A stretch of 32,040 nucleotides of DNA from Gammaproteobacteria bacterium (GTDB lineage: Bacteria > Pseudomonadota > Gammaproteobacteria > DSM-16500), in assembly GCA_013288125.1 (NCBI GenBank), contig JABDCN010000020.1:1-32040 (forward strand). The letters run 5' to 3'. The notes under the pieces are model-generated. The model ran no database searches. It saw nothing but the letters and a program-made list of their open reading frames with translations, and had not been told where the DNA came from. Below, in pieces: positions 14,736 to 22,549 of the stretch. The translations under genes were made by a program, and so were the position numbers. Within the stretch, counting starts at the first letter, position 1. Each line of letters starts with the position of its first letter.

Positions 14736-15875
14736 CTATCCATTTAATAAATTTTGCAAGAACGTCGCTGTTTTACCAGATAAATGTTCCTTAATTATTT
14801 GACGTGCTTTTTCTTTTACCTTATCAATTTCTTGTTTAATAATCATTCCGCGAATATTACTCATATCTAAATTAATACTGGGATGAGTAAGATCACCTTG
14901 CACCAAAATAGGCACAGTCCATTCTTTGCCTGCTTGAGCGGGAGTATTATTTTGCAATGGTTTCACATTTAAATTCATATCTATGGTGTTGTTATTGAGA
15001 TTCAATGAACCATCTGCATTGGCCGTAAAACCAGGTGCAAGTAAAACAAAATGATTAGTTGCAACACCTTGTTTAACAATAGCTGTTCCACTCATTTCAT
15101 CAAATGCCGTTTGTTGCAGATTATCTGGTGAAGGCAAAGATTGTTTATTGATAACTGCATTCGCTGTTTGAATTAAATAATTAATATTAATCCCATCAAT
15201 TGCACCTTTGGTTATTTTGATTTCACTAGAACCATTCAAATGATTCATCATGGATGCTCTATCTTTTCCTTGTGTCGACATCGTGAGTTTCAATTGACCA
15301 AGGCCTGAAAGTTTCAATTTGCTACCTGGATTTAAATCAGCCAAAACAGGCTGTAATTGGATATTTTCGAAGGTGACATCCCAATCCCATTGCGGCGCGC
15401 CATCATCAAAACGTCCGTGCGCAATACCAGCGAGTGTTCCTTGATAAACTGCCGCGTTGATAGGTTGCAATGTCAACACTTTATTTTGCCAATGCAAATC
15501 GACGCTCACATGACTAACATTGAGATGTCCTAAATGCACTTGATCAATATACAAATAACCCGTTGGGTTTTTTCCAGCACTTAATAATATCGATAATTTA
15601 GCTGCCATTTTAATATTATTTAAATCAATAAAGGGTTGTGTCTGGTTAGGTTCACGCAATGACATATGTTTGATGCTGACACTTAAACGCGGATAAAAGG
15701 ACCAAGATAAGTCACCATCAACAGTTAATATATAACCCGTTCTTTTCTGTACTTCATCTGCCAAAACAGGTTTTAATTTATTTAAATCGATAAACATGAC
15801 CAGAGATGCCATCGCAACAATACATATTACGATTAATAAAACGATGATCGCAAAACTGATTCGTAAAAATTTCAT
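14736..15875 (-). CDS. AsmA-family protein
   Basis: A 379-residue envelope protein, anchored by one N-terminal helix (ISFAIIVLLIVICIVAMASLVMFI, about residues 6-29) with the rest in the periplasm. DLNKLKPVLADEVQKRTGY just after the helix, GDLSWSFYPRLSVSIKHMSL, and the C-terminal beta-rich segment with NNNTIDMNLNVKP are AsmA features. AsmA-like proteins are thought to move lipids or to affect outer-membrane biogenesis. It is shorter than E. coli AsmA (about 617), so part of the middle is missing. The ATG at 15875 has a strong AAAGGAGG. It is downstream of a tRNA-Gly gene and upstream of xthA on the same strand. Confidence 0.85.
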   Translation of the reverse strand: MKFLRISFAIIVLLIVICIVAMASLVMFIDLNKLKPVLADEVQKRTGYILTVDGDLSWSFYPRLSVSIKHMSLREPNQTQPFIDLNNIKMAAKLSILLSAGKNPTGYLYIDQVHLGHLNVSHVSVDLHWQNKVLTLQPINAAVYQGTLAGIAHGRFDDGAPQWDWDVTFENIQLQPVLADLNPGSKLKLSGLGQLKLTMSTQGKDRASMMNHLNGSSEIKITKGAIDGININYLIQTANAVINKQSLPSPDNLQQTAFDEMSGTAIVKQGVATNHFVLLAPGFTANADGSLNLNNNTIDMNLNVKPLQNNTPAQAGKEWTVPILVQGDLTHPSINLDMSNIRGMIIKQEIDKVKEKARQIIKEHLSGKTATFLQNLLNG

Positions 15876-15915
15876 AAAAGACCTCCTTTCTCTCTCGAGT
15901 CCTTCTTGTTGATTC

Positions 15916-15986
15916 AGCGGGTGATGGGAATCGAACCCACGTTAAGAGCTTGGGAAGCTCCCGTTCTACCATTGAACTACACCCGC
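15916..15986 (-). tRNA. tRNA-Gly (anticodon CCC)
   Basis: The minus strand folds as a cloverleaf: acceptor GCGGGTG pairs with CACCCGC plus discriminator T, the D arm is GTTC/GAAC, and the anticodon stem GGAGC/GCTCT encloses loop TTCCCAA (anticodon CCC, reading GGG). The T arm is GTGGG-TTCGATT-CCCAT. The 71-nt gene does not encode the 3' CCA. The sequence is close to gammaproteobacterial glyU. It lies 40 nt upstream of the asmA-like gene. Confidence 0.95.
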
Positions 15987-16010
15987 AAAAATTCCGTTGT
16001 TAGCTTTACC

Positions 16011-16160
16011 GCAGCTGCTTAAATTTGGCCAGAAAAATTCTGTTAACAGGGCCCCATCGCTTCGGGTATCCCACCGTGCTCGCAAGCTGCGCGCGGTGGG
16101 AGCCCTCCCTTTCGCTCAGCCCCATTAACAGAATTTTTCTGGCCAAATTTAAGCGGCCGC
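16011..16160. repeat. GC-rich 76-bp element inside a 36-bp-arm inverted repeat
   Basis: A 36-bp arm (16011-16046) and its reverse complement (16125-16160) differ at two positions and contain TTAAATTTGGCCAGAAAAAT. Between them is a GC-rich core (16048-16123) that matches 21080-21155 in reverse orientation at 72 of 76 positions. The core has its own stem CCCACCG/CGGTGGG. The flanking arms are not shared with the second locus. The block is immediately upstream of the tRNA-Gly gene (24 nt). Confidence 0.85.
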
Positions 16161-16203
16161 TATATTGCTTTGTTGCGGGCATATTGTATCGCGATTTATT
16201 GCG

Positions 16204-16245
16204 AATAAAAACAGAAAGGAGCCCCGTGTGCAACGGAAACTCCTT
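16204..16245 (-). terminator. Intrinsic terminator of the metalloprotease gene
   Basis: On the minus strand AAGGAG and CTCCTT (16240-16245 / 16216-16221) with an inner CCGT/ACGG form a hairpin, followed by TCTGTTTTTATT. It lies about 50 nt after the metalloprotease stop codon. Confidence 0.65.
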
Positions 16246-16292
16246 CGGTTACTAATGACTCAACTGATAGCTAAAGCTGATAATCAAGCTGC

Positions 16293-17933
16293 TTAGCAAG
16301 CGCTGTAATCAACTTTAACAACATCAAATGCGCTCTTAACATCATCCACGCTATATCCAAGGTCTTTAGCTGCAGAAATCACACCACAAGCACCGCTATC
16401 AAATGTTTCATACGGTGTCCAATAGTGGGCATTAGCATGTACCATGACATCAAATGCTTTTTTAGCATCCCAACCTTGGGTTGTGCCCAGCGCATAGAAG
16501 AAGTGATTGTAAACGCCACTACTAAAATGCACATCGAGGCCATTGTAGTATTCACTTTCATCATCAATAGAACACCAATCGCCTGGATTGCTGCCATGAC
16601 AATCTTTACTTGGTTGATCCATGTAACGCAATGCTTCATTTGGGGCTTTGAAAATTTCAGGTCCAATTTGCCAGCTATTTTTGCCGTAAGAATAAAGTTC
16701 AGCAGCTTGAGCAGCCATATCTGAGAACGCTTCATTCATACCGCCTGATTGCTCAAAATATTCAAGATTCGAATGTTGTTGAGTGAACCCGTGACTAATT
16801 TCGTGAGCACCAACACCTAGTGAGGTAAGAGGATAAAAAATATCCGCGCCATCACCAAATGTCATTCTATGACCATCCCAATAAGCATTATCATATTCAC
16901 GTTCATGCACAACCATTTCTAGCATCATGTCACTACCATCGCGATTTTTTAATACCGGAATGCCATACCAATCTTGATACATGTTTTTAATAACGATACC
17001 TGCTGACAATGCATCATTAGCTGGTGAATAGCCGCCATTTACCTTGTCGAAATCCGCATCCCAATATTCATTGTGTTTTGGATTGACTGCCTTACATTTA
17101 AAGCTCATGAGTTGTTCAGTGTTGAAATCGTACACTTGAACGTCATTATTTTGTAAGGTACAAAGACCACCCTTGCTACGCTCCATCGAAAGAGCGGCTA
17201 AATCTTTTTGTAATCCATCATAAACTAATTCACCCATTTTCAAATTACCGCCAAATCCACCGCCTTGTACAGTCGGAGCATCTTTAATTGTTTGGATGTT
17301 ATCCCATTCATGATAAATATGACCTGTGACTGCATCAATAATGTAATTTGGTTTTTCAGGTTTAATGCTAGAACGAGAAGGTTTAGCATAAAAGCTGATG
17401 TGATAAGCCCAATGTGCCTTTTTGCCTGCATCAACAAAAACAATTTTTTCAGCTTTAACATCACTAAGCGCAAATCCTGCACCGGATTTGTTCTTAAATG
17501 TTGCCAAGGCTAAATCTTGCATCTTTTGTGATTGCGAAGATGAAAGCGCGTGTGCTGAGGTATGAGCTAAATCTTTTTCTATACCTTGATAAAAAATACC
17601 ATTCATTGTATCAGCAGAACTGCTTCTCGCAATTAATTCATCTACAGATGCATTTTTATCTCCTTGGGGGGCATGCATAATTGCAGCGCCGCCATACACG
17701 AGATAACCTTGATACATCTCTTGAATTCTAACATGTAATTTTTTCTTGAAATCTACATCACGTCCTGTTTCTTTAATCGTGACAGCAGGTGCGACAGTAT
17801 GAAATGATTGTAAAAATTTCAAAGGTTCTTTATTCAAATTTATCGCTTGCGCTGCAAATATTGAACTACAGGCGAGCGGTAAACTGAATAATAAGGCGCT
17901 AGATAACGATAATTTTTTCCGATTAAACTGCAT
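16293..17933 (-). CDS. Secreted M4 (thermolysin-like) zinc metalloprotease, ProA/Msp type
   Basis: A 546-residue preproprotease. The signal peptide is MQFNRKKLSLSSALLFSLPL followed by ACSSIFAAQA. A propeptide with FTP/PepSY-like features (to about residue 210) follows, then the catalytic domain. Zinc ligands and the catalytic Glu are in AHEISHGF (His377, Glu378, His381), and the third ligand is Glu401 in GGMNEAFSD. The late HFSSGVYNHFFYAL and the C-terminal DSGACGV region match the family. Length is close to Legionella ProA, which is exported by the type II system and degrades host proteins. The ATG at 17933 has AAGGAG 8 nt upstream and starts the signal peptide; an in-frame start at 18002 would add 23 residues that spoil it. 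The upstream 260 bp are AT-rich with a perfect TTGACA (18077-18072, minus strand) but no convincing -10. Confidence 0.93.
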   Translation of the reverse strand: MQFNRKKLSLSSALLFSLPLACSSIFAAQAINLNKEPLKFLQSFHTVAPAVTIKETGRDVDFKKKLHVRIQEMYQGYLVYGGAAIMHAPQGDKNASVDELIARSSSADTMNGIFYQGIEKDLAHTSAHALSSSQSQKMQDLALATFKNKSGAGFALSDVKAEKIVFVDAGKKAHWAYHISFYAKPSRSSIKPEKPNYIIDAVTGHIYHEWDNIQTIKDAPTVQGGGFGGNLKMGELVYDGLQKDLAALSMERSKGGLCTLQNNDVQVYDFNTEQLMSFKCKAVNPKHNEYWDADFDKVNGGYSPANDALSAGIVIKNMYQDWYGIPVLKNRDGSDMMLEMVVHEREYDNAYWDGHRMTFGDGADIFYPLTSLGVGAHEISHGFTQQHSNLEYFEQSGGMNEAFSDMAAQAAELYSYGKNSWQIGPEIFKAPNEALRYMDQPSKDCHGSNPGDWCSIDDESEYYNGLDVHFSSGVYNHFFYALGTTQGWDAKKAFDVMVHANAHYWTPYETFDSGACGVISAAKDLGYSVDDVKSAFDVVKVDYSAC

Positions 17934-18193
17934 ATTATAATCTCCTTGAAATATCACTATAAAAATATTTTCGTTTCGATATTTTAAATAATAAAAACCC
18001 AAACGATAAAAGTCCGTCTACGTCCATTACGCAAGAAATAAATGAGAAAAACTTAATGATTTAAAATGAACTGTCAATTTAGAATGAATATTAATTTAAT
18101 GTAAACGCCAAATTTACGAATGTAAATAGTTTTTTTGAAAATATTCTCACAAAATAAGAATTATTTTTAAGGTGGCAAGCAGAGTCGAGTATT

Positions 18194-18835
18194 TTAATTA
18201 ACATAAACGGTAGATGGTTGAATCGTCAGCATAGAAATCACTCGCGGCACACTTTTCATTAATTGAATAAGGACAACAATCTTATTTATTTGATCAACAC
18301 TATCCACTGCACCCGTCAAGTAAACAATACCTTGAGTTGTTAAAACATTAATGGGAATCTGATCGATGTTTATTTTGTCCCCAAAAATTTTTTCACGAAT
18401 AATCGCGCCTTTAATATCTGCTGTAATCAATAAATCAGATAAATCATCTGGTGCTTGCGGCACGGTTAATTGATCCGTAAAAATATCTTTGACATATTTC
18501 ACCATTGCAATTGTTTCTACTAATTTTATCGCTTCATTAACAGTTGGCACCGTACCTGCTACTGAAATCACATTATCTTGTGATGAAACAGCCACTGTCA
18601 CGTTAGAAATATCAGGCGTTTCTTTAATTGCCATGTAAATGTGTGAAACAAGGACAACGTCTGGTATGGTTTGGGCTTGTGTTTGGCCGCCAACTACGGT
18701 TGTTTCTGCGTAAAGAGGAGTGGCGAATAAAATGAGGACGGAAGAAAGAAGAGAAGTAAGAAGAGAAGTAGGAATAAGAGAAAATAAAAAAAATAGAAAA
18801 GTGATGGAAAAGAATGAATGGTGATATTTCATCAT
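18194..18835 (-). CDS. Periplasmic BON-domain protein
   Basis: A 213-residue exported protein with two BON domains, at about 60-125 (VVLVSHIYMAIKETPDISNV, then VISVAGTVPTVNEAIKLV) and 145-205 (IKGAIIREKIFGDKINIDQI, then GIVYLTGAVDSVDQINKIV). BON domains bind phospholipid or peptidoglycan in the periplasm, as in OsmY and DolP. The N-terminal hydrophobic run (FFSITFLFFLFSLIPTSLL through ATPLYA) is long for a signal peptide and ends with a likely LYA cleavage site. The ATG at 18835 has AAGGA 7 nt upstream, better than the GTG at 18850. It is likely an envelope-stress or maintenance protein. Confidence 0.85.
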   Translation of the reverse strand: MMKYHHSFFSITFLFFLFSLIPTSLLTSLLSSVLILFATPLYAETTVVGGQTQAQTIPDVVLVSHIYMAIKETPDISNVTVAVSSQDNVISVAGTVPTVNEAIKLVETIAMVKYVKDIFTDQLTVPQAPDDLSDLLITADIKGAIIREKIFGDKINIDQIPINVLTTQGIVYLTGAVDSVDQINKIVVLIQLMKSVPRVISMLTIQPSTVYVN

Positions 18836-18965
18836 ACTGAGATCCTTCACATGAAAGCTAACAATCCATATTGTATTATCTGAAATAATCCTGACCTAAT
18901 CTGACACCTATCGTATATTAATTATGATTTAATTTCCTTGATCTGTCACCTCGACATAACTTCTA

Positions 18966-19529
18966 TTAACTACCACCATAACTAACACTATGTTTACTAT
19001 CATAGTCTGTCTGTTCAGACACCAACGACCCCGACTCCTCATTATTATTTCGAGATTTGCACCACATGCAGAACTGACGACCGTACTTAACCCCTAAAAC
19101 AACGCCTGCCGTGAGTTTTGCAAGGCCCAGCGCTAAAAATAATAAATAAGTAAAATTATGCCAACAATCACGATCGCTAGATGCGCCATTACTATAAAGT
19201 GAATTACCCGCATCCTCGAGACAAGCAGTCAAATTAAAAGTCGAGTTCGCGTTACTTGGGGTTGATGTGACATTGTTAGTATCATTGCAGGTTGAAATAT
19301 TAATACTCTTTTCTTTTTGCCATAAACAAAATTCTACCGTTTTCATCAAAAAAGTCGGGGTAAGGCAAGTCACATTATCTACAATAAAATCGGCGCATTT
19401 AGCCGAAGTTTCGATTGCGCTTTGCATCAAGTCTAGTGTTACGGGGTAGTCACTCACCATTTCGATCGTATCAACTGTAACATCCACAACATTTTTCACC
19501 AAAAATGTAATTAGCCTTGACGTGCTCAT
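18966..19529 (-). CDS. Small Cys/Asn-rich membrane protein of unknown function
   Basis: A 187-residue protein not recognised as any family. The first ~125 residues hold most of the eight cysteines and seven N-x-S/T sequons (NVT, NIS, NDT, NVT, NST, NLT, NFT), unusual density for a bacterial protein. One hydrophobic segment (YLLFLALGLAKLTAGVVLGV, about 128-147) then leads to a Cys-containing, Ser/Tyr-rich tail (EESGSLVSEQTDYDSKHSVS). The layout resembles a eukaryotic type I membrane protein. There is no clear N-terminal signal peptide. The ATG at 19529 has GGAG 8 nt upstream and is preferred to a TTG at 19547. It is divergent from the DUF1338 gene. Confidence 0.6.
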   Translation of the reverse strand: MSTSRLITFLVKNVVDVTVDTIEMVSDYPVTLDLMQSAIETSAKCADFIVDNVTCLTPTFLMKTVEFCLWQKEKSINISTCNDTNNVTSTPSNANSTFNLTACLEDAGNSLYSNGASSDRDCWHNFTYLLFLALGLAKLTAGVVLGVKYGRQFCMWCKSRNNNEESGSLVSEQTDYDSKHSVSYGGS

Positions 19530-19615
19530 TGACTTTGCTCCAAACAAAAATCTATCCCCGCACTCTACTATCGCCTATTCTTACTGTCTATACTATTCTA
19601 GATTTTAATAGAGAA

Positions 19616-20554
19616 ATGTTTGCCATGTTAAAAACGATACGCCAACGAATCATTCATCATTTGTGGGAAAATTACAAACGCCGCTCTGCCCAAATGATGC
19701 ATTTGGAAAAAATCTTAATTGATAAAGGTATTCATCCATTACCTCTTGATCATTTTGCAATCATTGATTTACCCAGCCCTCATTCTGGTATTCCGCAATT
19801 ATCTCGTTTATTTTCACTCATTGGTTATGTTGAGCAAGGTCGTGATTATCTTCCAGAAAAACAAAATGGTTTTGTTTGGATGACAGAAATGGATAGTACA
19901 GAACAAATCGCGACGAATGTCTTACCTCAAGCAGTCGTTGCTGATTTTTGTTTAGATGATTTACCTCAAGAAATAAAAATCATTATCGAAAAATATGCAC
20001 GTTTGACACAGGCTTTGCCAGAAAAAGAATTAACCATGTTAGTAGAAAAATCTTCTCGTGGAGATTTAATTGCCGGCAATCAATTATGTCAATTGATTAT
20101 TCATTATTTATCAGGCAGAGATTGGCCCTTACCTACAATGAATGAATATCGAATCGTACAAGAATGGAATGAATTACTCGCATGGGTATTATTATTCGGT
20201 CGAAAACCTAATCATTTTACCTTATCAATACATTTATTAGATGTTTTTTCTGATATTCATCTGTTTCATGACTTTATTGAAAACGAAGCAAAACTGATTT
20301 CGAATAAACAAGGCGGCGCAATAAAAGGTAGTATCGAACAAGGTATTTCACAAGGATCAACACAAGGCACAGCAGAAATTTTTACGCTCGCAGATGGATG
20401 TGTTTCTATTCCTGGTGATTTTGTTGAATTTGTTTGGCGTTATCCGGTTAACAAAATAAAAACACCTGTCATGTGGCAGGACTATTTTAATGGATTTATT
20501 GCAAAACAAGCGACACATGTTATTGAATCGTTGTTTATTCCAACCATCCCATGA
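19616..20554 (+). CDS. DUF1338 family protein (2-oxoadipate dioxygenase/decarboxylase-like)
   Basis: A 312-residue protein of the VOC-like DUF1338 group, whose members include HglS and YdcJ, Fe(II) enzymes turning 2-oxoadipate into 2-hydroxyglutarate. The likely metal ligands are visible: LDHFAIIDL near the N-terminus, NHFTLSIH in the middle, and DFVEFVWRYP near the C-terminus. It is about 150 residues shorter than HglS, so the substrate may differ. The ATG at 19616 is taken as the start; the ATG at 19625 is nearly as good. The segment SIEQGISQGSTQGTAEIFTL is the loop before the Glu ligand. Its 3' end overlaps convergent aroK by 20 nt. Confidence 0.75.
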   Translation: MFAMLKTIRQRIIHHLWENYKRRSAQMMHLEKILIDKGIHPLPLDHFAIIDLPSPHSGIPQLSRLFSLIGYVEQGRDYLPEKQNGFVWMTEMDSTEQIATNVLPQAVVADFCLDDLPQEIKIIIEKYARLTQALPEKELTMLVEKSSRGDLIAGNQLCQLIIHYLSGRDWPLPTMNEYRIVQEWNELLAWVLLFGRKPNHFTLSIHLLDVFSDIHLFHDFIENEAKLISNKQGGAIKGSIEQGISQGSTQGTAEIFTLADGCVSIPGDFVEFVWRYPVNKIKTPVMWQDYFNGFIAKQATHVIESLFIPTIP

Positions 20555-21047
20555 TATCTTGACACACTGCCTTAACTGACCGCTCATCAGTCATCACAAT
20601 GTAATCTGCAATATCTTCATACATCGGCTCGCGCTCACGCCATAATGCAATCAATACTTCTTTTGGATTTTCTCCTTGCAACAACGGGCGCTTTTTATCA
20701 CTCTTCAAACGATTCAATTGTGTTTTCAAAGACACTTGCATATAAACAACAATACCGCGCTCACGCAAATAATCACGAACTTCAGGTGTTTCAACACAAC
20801 CACCGCCTGTTGATAACACAATATTATTTAAACGACTGAGTTCATCTATCATTTCCATTTCACGCTGTCTGTATCCTTGCATCCCCTCAATGTCATACAA
20901 CCACGTCAAATTAACACCCGTTTTTGCTTCGATTTCTTGATCAGAATCATAAAAATCTTTATGCAGATGCCGCGCCAAATAACGACCAACACTGGTTTTA
21001 CCAGCACCCATGGGCCCAATTAAAAAAATATTATGCTGTTTTGTCAT
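20535..21047 (-). CDS. aroK: Shikimate kinase AroK
   Basis: A 170-residue kinase that phosphorylates shikimate in the aromatic amino acid pathway. Walker A is GPMGAGKTS (11-19). The shikimate-binding DSDQEIE and GGGCVETPEVR motifs, and the lid with RPLLQGENPKEVL, are typical. The gene follows pilQ as in many gammaproteobacteria, but a 100-bp palindromic element separates the two. The ATG at 21047 has no visible ribosome binding site. aroB, the usual next gene, is absent: downstream is the convergent DUF1338 gene. Confidence 0.95.
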   Translation of the reverse strand: MTKQHNIFLIGPMGAGKTSVGRYLARHLHKDFYDSDQEIEAKTGVNLTWLYDIEGMQGYRQREMEMIDELSRLNNIVLSTGGGCVETPEVRDYLRERGIVVYMQVSLKTQLNRLKSDKKRPLLQGENPKEVLIALWREREPMYEDIADYIVMTDERSVKAVCQDIMGWLE

Positions 21048-21068
21048 ATCAATGAAATACCCGGGTTA

Positions 21069-21168
21069 ACGCGATCAATGGGGCGGAGCGAAAGGGAGGG
21101 CTCCCACCGCGCGCAGCCTGCGAGCACGGTGGGATACCCGAAGCGACGGGGCCCCATTGAGATCGCGT
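21069..21168. repeat. Second copy of the GC-rich 76-bp element
   Basis: The core (21080-21155) matches 16048-16123 in the opposite orientation at 72 of 76 positions. Short imperfect arms, ACGCGATC-AAT (from 21069) and ATTGAGATCGCGT (to 21168), flank it and do not match the arms of the other copy. It fills the gap between pilQ and aroK. Confidence 0.85.
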
Positions 21169-21171
21169 ACA

Positions 21172-22365
21172 TTATAATATCACCTTAGGCGTCACAAAAA
21201 TAAGTAATTCACGCTTAGTTTCTCTCATTTTATTTTGTTTAAACAATAATCCCAACACGGGCAATTGACTTAAGAACGGCAAACGTTCTTCTCCCTTTTC
21301 TGTATCTATTTCATAAATACCGCCCAGCACAATTGTTTGACCATGTTTAACTAGCACTTGAGAAGTAATTTCGCGCGTACTAATCGTGGGCATACCCAAT
21401 ACCATTTTTTGATTAGGACGATCTTGATTAATTTGCAGCTGCAATAAAACTTTTTTACCTGGCAATACTTGCGGCGTGACTCTCAATCCCAATACAGCTT
21501 TTTTAAACACAATAGCTGTCCCACCGCTTTCACTTACTTCTTGATAGGGCACTTCTTCACCTGCCTCTATCGAAGCCGCTTGTTGATTTGCTGTAAACAA
21601 ACTTGGACTTGAAATTAATTTGGCATGCCCCTCATTTTCTAATGCGGCTAATTTAACATCGAGCCATGATTCATCTGCTAATTTAGCAATCGCCAAACTA
21701 TACTGCCCTTGTTGAACGTTAGCATGGTCGCCAGCAGGTTGTACGCTAAAATGTATCCCCAATTCACGTTCAAAATCAGTATCGATACTCACCAATCTTG
21801 CTTCAATAGCAATTTGCGGAACCGGCACATCCAATTTTCGTATGAATTGATTAATTTGCAGGAGTTGTGTTTCATTATCACGCACATAAAGTTGATTCGT
21901 TCGCACATCAGCTTGAATTTGACCACGCTTTGAAAGAAAACTTGTTTTGTCATTTTGCAAAAGATGCATGATGTCTTCTGCTTTTGCATAATTAATTCGC
22001 CAAACACGTCCCGTTAATTGCGCAGTCTCTTGCAATGCTTCCTGCCATTGTTTATCTTCTTGTTGACGTTTCATTAATTCATCTCGCGGTGCAATCCACC
22101 AAATATTTCCCATTTTCCACGCCGCAAGACCATTCGCTGTTAACAGCGCATGAAACGCTTGCATAGGAAATGCATTATTCAAATGCAATGTCACCATACC
22201 TTGCACTTGCGGACTAATGATCACTTGCATGTGCAATAAGGCGGCGAGTGATTGAATTGCGTCGGATAAATTTGCATTTTCTAAGTCAAGCGTTAGAGGC
22301 AAACGGGCTGCGTAAATGAGATTAATATAAAATAAAAATGTAATGAGGATTATTTTTTTAAGCAT
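21172..22365 (-). CDS. pilQ: Minimal type IV pilus / competence secretin PilQ
   Basis: A 397-residue outer-membrane secretin through which the pilus or incoming DNA passes. A signal peptide (MLKKIILITFLFYINLIYA) is followed directly by an N0/STN domain (LPLTLDLENANLSDAIQSLA), an N1-like domain (VRTNQLYVRDNETQLLQINQ), and the secretin pore domain (VPQIAIEARLVSIDTDFERE to LLIFVTPKVIL). AMIN domains found in longer PilQ proteins are missing, as in HofQ and Haemophilus ComE. The ATG at 22365 is chosen because it begins the signal peptide; longer in-frame codons up to 22494 only translate the repeat. The gene ends 3 nt beyond the GC-rich element. Confidence 0.9.
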   Translation of the reverse strand: MLKKIILITFLFYINLIYAARLPLTLDLENANLSDAIQSLAALLHMQVIISPQVQGMVTLHLNNAFPMQAFHALLTANGLAAWKMGNIWWIAPRDELMKRQQEDKQWQEALQETAQLTGRVWRINYAKAEDIMHLLQNDKTSFLSKRGQIQADVRTNQLYVRDNETQLLQINQFIRKLDVPVPQIAIEARLVSIDTDFERELGIHFSVQPAGDHANVQQGQYSLAIAKLADESWLDVKLAALENEGHAKLISSPSLFTANQQAASIEAGEEVPYQEVSESGGTAIVFKKAVLGLRVTPQVLPGKKVLLQLQINQDRPNQKMVLGMPTISTREITSQVLVKHGQTIVLGGIYEIDTEKGEERLPFLSQLPVLGLLFKQNKMRETKRELLIFVTPKVIL

Positions 22366-22407
22366 AGGGATTATGATCCTAAATTTGTATATCGCAAAAC
22401 ATAGCCT

Positions 22408-22549
22408 GTCATCCTGAGAGCGGCGAATTAAAAGGTTGTCATCCTGAGGCCTGCGAATTAAAAGGTTGTCATCCTGAGCGTAGCGAAGGATCACTAAAAT
22501 GCGATGATGAAATTTGTTAGTGATCCTTCGCTACGCTCAGGATGACAAC
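22408..22549. repeat. GTCATCCTGAG palindrome plus tandem 30-bp half-units
   Basis: A perfect 33-bp-arm hairpin (22465-22497 / 22517-22549, outer word GTTGTCATCCTGAGCG) is preceded by two tandem 30-bp partial copies (22408-22437 and 22438-22467) that each start TGTCATCCTGAG and end CGAATTAAAAGGT. The right arm encodes the last ~10 residues and the stop codon of the pilO-pilP gene. The left units lie in the leader of pilQ. Confidence 0.85.

Noticed and set aside
16006-16255. Overlapping open frames of 75-76 codons on both strands
   Set aside because: Both translate the inverted repeat around the GC-rich element, giving the same peptide twice (NRIFLAKFK); no ribosome binding site or family.
18029-18120. 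PmrA-like box upstream of the metalloprotease
   Set aside because: One half-site is good (ATTAATATT, 8/9), but the partner is 6/9 in AT-rich DNA and no -10 follows at the 7-nt spacing.
21172-22494. PilQ with a long N-terminal extension
   Set aside because: The extra residues (repeated DDNLLIRR words) come from the palindromic repeat; a proper signal peptide begins at 22365.
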